In this document: piece after piece, positions 62,169-64,000 of the stretch | Numbering within the stretch: the stretch's first letter is position 1 | Layout: each line of letters begins with the position of its first letter | Source of the DNA: Isoetes taiwanensis | Taxonomy: Eukaryota; Streptophyta; Lycopodiopsida; Isoetales; Isoetaceae | NCBI GenBank assembly: GCA_021234155.1 | Contig: JAJEKV010000049.1 | Coordinates: 9,834,292 to 9,898,291 of the forward strand | Reading direction: 5' to 3' | DNA length: 64,000 nt | Made by a program: the position numbers and the translations under genes | Notes under the pieces: model-generated | Seen by the model: the letters and a program-made list of their open reading frames with translations, nothing else | Database searches by the model: none | What the model was told of the DNA's origin: nothing

Positions 62169-64000
62169 TCAAAGCGAGTTTGTCAAGTCTTAAGGTTGAT
62201 GTGCTCACTTTTGGAAAAAGGGAACATAAAAATTGGGCAAGGGAACCACTTCTAAAAATTGGCGATGGAGCCGCTTCTAAAATTGGCAATGAAGCCACTT
62301 CTATAATGAGGTTGCTAAGGTTTAATGACCAATTGAGGGCTTGTGCAAGCATCTTGGGCCAAAGGTGAAATTAAGCCACTACCTACGCCATTGATTTACG
62401 AAGGCTAAATCTCTGAGGAAGTTGGAATATGTGTGCCACGATGTAAGCGAACCAAATGTACAAGTTGGTGGAACCATATGACTTGTGAGTGGTTTTATTT
62501 ATGGTATGCCTAGCTTTGTCGCCGCTGTCGGAGATATCGTATTCATGATGTATCTATTGCCACTGGATAATACCATTGGGAGTCTGAATAATGCATGCAC
62601 TTAGGCGGTCTTGGCGGACATGCAATTTGTAAGCAATTTGTGGATATTCCCATAAATGGTAAATGGAAGCACCAAGCGAGTTCTCAAGGTAATGGCTCAA
62701 GGGGTTGACCTTCATGTGCACATGAGCATCTTGGGGTAAGGTGAGATTACACTGGTGGCAAAGCATAAAAACCTTGTGGCACTAGATAAATTATCTACGA
62801 AATATGACCCGGCATTGTGGAGTAAGCTTTGGCAATTTGGTAAGTGCCACAAAACATGGTAAACGTTTTGGCAATCTAAAACCATGGAAATTGCTCGAAC
62901 ATTTGCAAAATAGAAATTGTGATTGATTTGGGCTTGTCAACGAATTGCAGGTGGTGCAACATCTTAAATATGACCTTGAAATATCCTATGTGGATTGTCC
63001 CAGTAGCACATGAAGTGTAAATTTGAAAAAAATACTAACAAGCGGGGCATTTTTTATTGTTATGACAAGGTATTGGAAAAGCAAAGGGGCAAGCAATATG
63101 TGGCGTGTTCATTCAAGCTAAGGATTTGATTTATTCTACTTTTGCAAGGTCATTTATGGCGAGAAAATGTTAAGGTGAAAAATAAGAAGGGCCTCACTTT
63201 GATAAAGCACATGCAACCTTTCGTAGTGCATGCTTGCCATGGCATTCAAATGATTTAATGAGTTTGCATGCCTTTCTTACTAACCTTTATTTTACATCTA
63301 GTAATGCACTTTCATGGGCATCGTAAGAAGGCATTAATGGGCTTTTTGCTTTGTCCTAAAAGGACATGAAAGGCACAAAAAGCGGGGATATTTCGAGGAA
63401 AGTGGAGCTACAAGCGGACATGTCATGGTAATGGCTCAAGAGGCTAATATGGAGGCATTATGCAATTTTTTTATCAAGGTAACAAAAATTGACAAGGTAA
63501 TAAATAATGGTCAAAAATTATATGAGATTAGGGTAAACTAGTTCATTCACGTGGCAATACGACTAAGGGAAAGGCTGTCTTGGGATTGCTACCAAATGGG
63601 GTTACGGCATTTCACGCTCACGAAGGCTGATCACAGTCCGCGATGTTGCTTGGCGATCATGGCATTATGTGCACCATGATCAAGAGGCGTATAGCCCGAT
63701 CTAGGGTGGAAGATGCTCTTTCCATTAGAGCAAGGTCTAGCGAGAATCTTCCCCGAACCCGGAGGAGCAAACCATGAACAATGACGAGGAGATCAATGCT
63801 AGAATGGCTCCATCCTAACCCGGGTTCTTTGCTTGGGATTCTCTTGTGGCATTTTGAACTCATGGTTTTATAAGTTTATGACTTAGAGGCTTTGTCTCGA
63901 TCTTTGCAACATAAATTAAATCTAGAAAGATCCTTAGCATGGCTTGTCTCGCATAGTAATCTGATAGAATCATCGTGCTTTTAGTTTTTACGGAGCTCTG
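62169..64000 (+). repeat. Family C tandem unit, copy 2 (runs off the window)
   Basis: Starts CAAAGCGAGTTTGTCAAG directly after (TA)n and follows copy 1 to the window end. The same kind of small scrambled differences is present, for example CGAAGACTGATCAGTCGCG in copy 1 against CGAAGGCTGATCACAGTCCG here. Confidence 0.85.

Noticed and set aside
37131..64000. C-to-T decay (RIP-like or deamination of methyl-C) as the cause of copy differences
   Set aside because: The changes at CAG/CTG are insertions, deletions and mixed bases. Simple TAG/CTA or CAA/TTG products are a minority.

Overview
The window looks like nuclear DNA from a land plant with a large, transposon-rich genome. It carries spliced plant-type gene pieces (hexokinase, condensin CAP-D2, a UBE2T-like E2, an ARM/BLE2-like membrane protein), a Ty1-copia element with a tRNA-Met primer site, a CACTA-like element, a Mutator-like element with a captured gene piece, and very long tandem arrays. 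Two transposase-like genes of a kind I do not associate with flowering plants weakly suggest a fern, lycophyte or gymnosperm. No sequence here fixes the species.

Layout. 1-1602 (minus): the 5' part of an intact-looking ARM-repeat membrane protein gene that runs off the window. 1889-4079: a Mutator-like element with a 10-bp target duplication, subterminal minisatellite and a captured, frameshifted WD40 (JINGUBANG-like) fragment. 4.1-8.9 kb: AAGACA-rich repeats in opposite orientations and a hexokinase pseudogene fragment. 8913-20673: one complete but dead copia element on the minus strand (matching 296-bp LTRs, AATAT target duplication). It is interrupted by a 6,446-bp CACTA-like element (11703-18148, TTA target duplication) and by a small tandem insertion in RNase H (about 9.4-10.5 kb). 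20.7-26.5 kb: AT-rich DNA, an E2 fragment and remnants of an unclassified transposon gene. 27.2-28.5 kb: a foldback element. 31.7-32.8 kb: three consecutive exons of a broken CAP-D2 gene. 33.2-35.8 kb: a nearly full-length DDE-like transposase gene with one stop and one frameshift. 35.8-37.1 kb: small satellites.

37.1-64 kb is the most unusual part. Three families of long tandem units follow one another: A (3.15 kb, 2 copies), B (4.39 kb, 3 full and 1 partial) and C (4.78 kb, 1 nearly full and 1 partial). All three end in the same architecture: two mutually exclusive hairpins, a GGAGGTAGG-type motif and a (TA)n tract where the next unit begins. B and C are visibly diverged relatives. All three contain internal duplications. 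I find no reverse transcriptase, transposase or LTR in them.

Within each family the copies are almost identical except for small scrambled patches, which fall overwhelmingly on CAG/CTG trinucleotides. Because these are indels and substitutions rather than C-to-T changes, and because they are absent from the copia LTRs, they look like the footprint of CHG methylation on long-read base calling. A CHG-targeted biological process is the alternative.
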